Source of the DNA: an uncultured Blautia sp.
GTDB taxonomy: Bacteria; Bacillota; Clostridia; Lachnospirales; Lachnospiraceae
Direction: 5' to 3'
NCBI GenBank assembly: GCA_934358405.1
Contig: CAKRKL010000114.1
Location: forward strand, 1-6,213
Length of the DNA stretch: 6,213 bases
The notes beneath the pieces are model-generated. The model worked only from the letters and a program-made list of their open reading frames with translations. It ran no database searches and was not told where the DNA came from. A program made the position numbers and the translations under genes. Shown here piece by piece: positions 4,247 through 6,213 of the stretch. Position 1 is the first letter of the stretch; the number at the start of each line of letters is the position of its first letter.

Positions 4247-6213
4247 ATGGACGTTTTTAGAACTGACCGAATCAGAAATGTAGTCCTATTAGGTCACGGT
4301 GGGGCAGGCAAGACAACTCTGGCAGAGGCAATGGCATATCTGGCAGGCCTGACTAACCGTTTAGGTAAAGTGGAAGACGGCAACACTGTCAGTGATTATG
4401 ATAAAGAAGAAATCAAACGACACTTTTCCATTACTACATCTGTGGTTCCGGTCCCGTGGCAGAAGAACAAGGTAAACATTCTGGACACTCCCGGATATTT
4501 TGACTTCGTAGGAGAGGTTGAGGAAGCTGTCAGCGCTGCAGACGCAGCAATCATCGTAGTATCTGGAAAGGCCGGCGTACAGGTTGGTACACAGAAGGCA
4601 TGGAATCTGTGTGAGAAGTATAAGCTTCCGCGTATGATCTTTGTTACAGATATGGACGTGGACGATGTCAGCTATCGTAAGGTAGTAGATCAGCTTACCG
4701 AACTTTATGGCAAGAAGATTGCCCCATTACATTTCCCGATCCGTGAAGACGGCAAGTTCGTAGGATATGTAAACGTTGTAAAACAGGCCGGAAGAAAATA
4801 TATTGACAAGGGACAGAAGGAAGAATGTGCGATTCCTTCTTACCTGGATGAGTACCTTGAGAAATATCATGATATCCTGATGGAATCTGTGGCAGAGACC
4901 AGCGAGGAATTCATGGATCGTTACTTTGAGGGAGATGAGTTCTCTGTAACAGAGGTTTCCGCAGCACTTGCAGCCAATATTCAGGAAGCAAGCATTGTTC
5001 CGGTATGCATGGGATCCCCGATCAATCTTCGCGGTGTATCCAACCTGCTGGATGATATCTGCGGATATTTCCCAAGCCCGGATAAACGTTCCTGTAACGG
5101 TATTTCCCAGAAGACCAATGAGATTTTTGAGGCAAATTATGACTTCGCCAAAGCGAAATCCGCATATGTATGGAAATCCATCGTGGATCCATTCCTTGGC
5201 AAATATTCCCTGATCAAGGTTTGCTCCGGTGTTATCAAATCCGACGATACGCTTCTCAATGTTGAGAAAGGTACAGAGGAGCGCCTGAACAAATTATATG
5301 TTCTTCAGGGCTCTAAGCCAATCGAGGTTCCGGAGCTTCATGCAGGTGATATCGGCGCCATTGCCAAGCTGGTAAGCGTTCAGACTGGTGACAGCCTTTC
5401 TGGCAAAGCCAATCCGGTGCTTTATCCGAAGGCAATCCTTTCCACACCTTATACATATAAGAGATTTAAGGCTGTAAATAAGGGCGATGAGGATAAGATT
5501 TCCCAGGCTCTTGCCAAGATTGCAAGTGAAGATAAGACCATCCGCATAGAGAACGATGGTGCGAACCGCCAGAGCCTTATTTATGGCATGGGCGACCAGC
5601 ATCTTGACGTTGTTGTCAGCATGCTGAAGGATCGCTATAAAGTAGACGTAGAGCTTTCCAAACCGAAGGTTCCGTTCCGTGAGACTATTCGCAAGAACTC
5701 TGATGTAGAAGGAAAGCATAAGAAACAGTCCGGCGGACATGGACAGTATGGTCATGTTAAGATGCGCTTTGAGCCGTCTGGTGATATGGAGACTCCATAT
5801 GTATTTGAGCAGGTTGTAGTTGGCGGTGCAGTTCCGAAGAACTACTTCCCGGCAGTTGAGAAGGGACTTCAGGAATGCGTTCAGAAGGGACCTCTGGCAG
5901 CATATCCGGTAGTAGGTGTGAAGGCTACTCTTTATGACGGATCCTATCATCCGGTAGATTCCTCTGAGATGGCATTTAAGATGGCAACTATTCTGGCATT
6001 TAAGAAAGGCTTTATGGATGCATCACCTGTACTCCTTGAGCCAATCGTTTCCATGAAGGTTACTGTTCCGGACAAATATACCGGTGACGTTATGGGCGAT
6101 CTGAATAAGCGCCGTGGCCGTGTCCTTGGCATGAATCCGGATCACAATGGAAATACTATCATTGAAGCTGATGTGCCGCTTCTTGAGATTTACGGATATT
6201 CCACAGATCTTCG
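4247..6213 (+). CDS. EF-G-like translational GTPase (EF-G-2 type), 3' end cut by window
   Basis: Ribosome-associated GTPase of the elongation factor G superfamily, cytosolic; its exact role is not established. The frame stays open for 655 codons to the window edge; the family is near 690 residues, so only the end of domain V is missing. The order is G domain (about 1-277), domain II (about 304-385), III (about 398-472), IV (about 473-595) and V (from about 597). The P-loop GHGGAGKT (16-23) is intact. Other GTPase motifs differ from canonical EF-G: switch I reads SITTSVV (61-67), DTPGH becomes DTPGY (80-84), NKxD becomes TDMD (134-137) and the G5 GSA becomes GSP (256-258). Domain IV is canonical, with SGGHGQYGHV (495-504) and GSYHPVDSSE (565-574), where His568 corresponds to the domain IV tip His583 of E. 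coli EF-G. The pattern fits the EF-G-2-like branch better than housekeeping FusA or Tet(M)-type protection proteins. It has its own promoter and is divergent from tyrA. Confidence 0.93.
   Translation, partial: MDVFRTDRIRNVVLLGHGGAGKTTLAEAMAYLAGLTNRLGKVEDGNTVSDYDKEEIKRHFSITTSVVPVPWQKNKVNILDTPGYFDFVGEVEEAVSAADAAIIVVSGKAGVQVGTQKAWNLCEKYKLPRMIFVTDMDVDDVSYRKVVDQLTELYGKKIAPLHFPIREDGKFVGYVNVVKQAGRKYIDKGQKEECAIPSYLDEYLEKYHDILMESVAETSEEFMDRYFEGDEFSVTEVSAALAANIQEASIVPVCMGSPINLRGVSNLLDDICGYFPSPDKRSCNGISQKTNEIFEANYDFAKAKSAYVWKSIVDPFLGKYSLIKVCSGVIKSDDTLLNVEKGTEERLNKLYVLQGSKPIEVPELHAGDIGAIAKLVSVQTGDSLSGKANPVLYPKAILSTPYTYKRFKAVNKGDEDKISQALAKIASEDKTIRIENDGANRQSLIYGMGDQHLDVVVSMLKDRYKVDVELSKPKVPFRETIRKNSDVEGKHKKQSGGHGQYGHVKMRFEPSGDMETPYVFEQVVVGGAVPKNYFPAVEKGLQECVQKGPLAAYPVVGVKATLYDGSYHPVDSSEMAFKMATILAFKKGFMDASPVLLEPIVSMKVTVPDKYTGDVMGDLNKRRGRVLGMNPDHNGNTIIEADVPLLEIYGYSTDL

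Noticed and set aside
5294..5950. A 218-codon - strand open frame opposite the EF-G-like gene
   Set aside because: It overlaps the conserved domains II-IV of a clear coding frame and has no recognisable product.
4247..6213. Tet(M)-type ribosomal protection (tetracycline resistance) protein
   Set aside because: Domain IV has the SGGxGQYGHV and GSYHxVDSSE loops of true EF-G-like proteins, and the G domain follows the EF-G-2 pattern, not the Tet(M) pattern.

Overview
The window reads as chromosomal DNA of a low-to-mid GC Gram-positive anaerobe of the Clostridia, most likely Lachnospiraceae. That placement is inferred from the strong AGGAGG-type ribosome sites, the AT-rich sigma-A-type promoters, the protein sequences and the tyrA-aroA pairing. 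No mobile element, CRISPR array, tRNA or rRNA is visible.

Layout. Bases 1-120 hold no convincing gene, but they fold into nested complementary arms and look like the 3' part of a structured RNA on the + strand. A strong hairpin terminator (130-167) separates this from ldhA, a complete D-lactate dehydrogenase gene on the - strand (200-1189). Upstream of ldhA lies an AT-rich control region of about 310 bp with a perfect TATAAT box, a widely spaced inverted repeat and a TTGTGCACAA palindrome. A second terminator (1526-1568) ends a two-gene - strand operon, tyrA (2930-4039) then aroA (1604-2896), separated by 33 bp. A 207-bp divergent control region (4040-4246) carries two back-to-back sigma-A-type promoters with 17-bp spacers, one for tyrA-aroA and one for a + strand gene. 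That gene (4247 to the window end, unfinished) encodes an EF-G-like translational GTPase of the EF-G-2 type.

How the genes work together. AroA makes EPSP on the way to chorismate, and TyrA converts prephenate to 4-hydroxyphenylpyruvate, so the operon joins a common-pathway step to the tyrosine branch. The TyrA ACT domain suggests feedback control by tyrosine. LdhA would reoxidise NADH by reducing pyruvate to D-lactate in fermentation. The EF-G-like gene has no obvious functional link to these and shares only the divergent intergenic region.

Most unusual item. The EF-G-like protein keeps the P-loop and the ribosome-contacting domain IV motifs, but its GTPase motifs are altered. The catalytic His of DTPGH is Tyr, the guanine-specificity motif NKxD is TDMD, and switch I and G5 also differ. 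Second is the unidentified structured segment at the left edge. No wholly new multi-gene system is evident.
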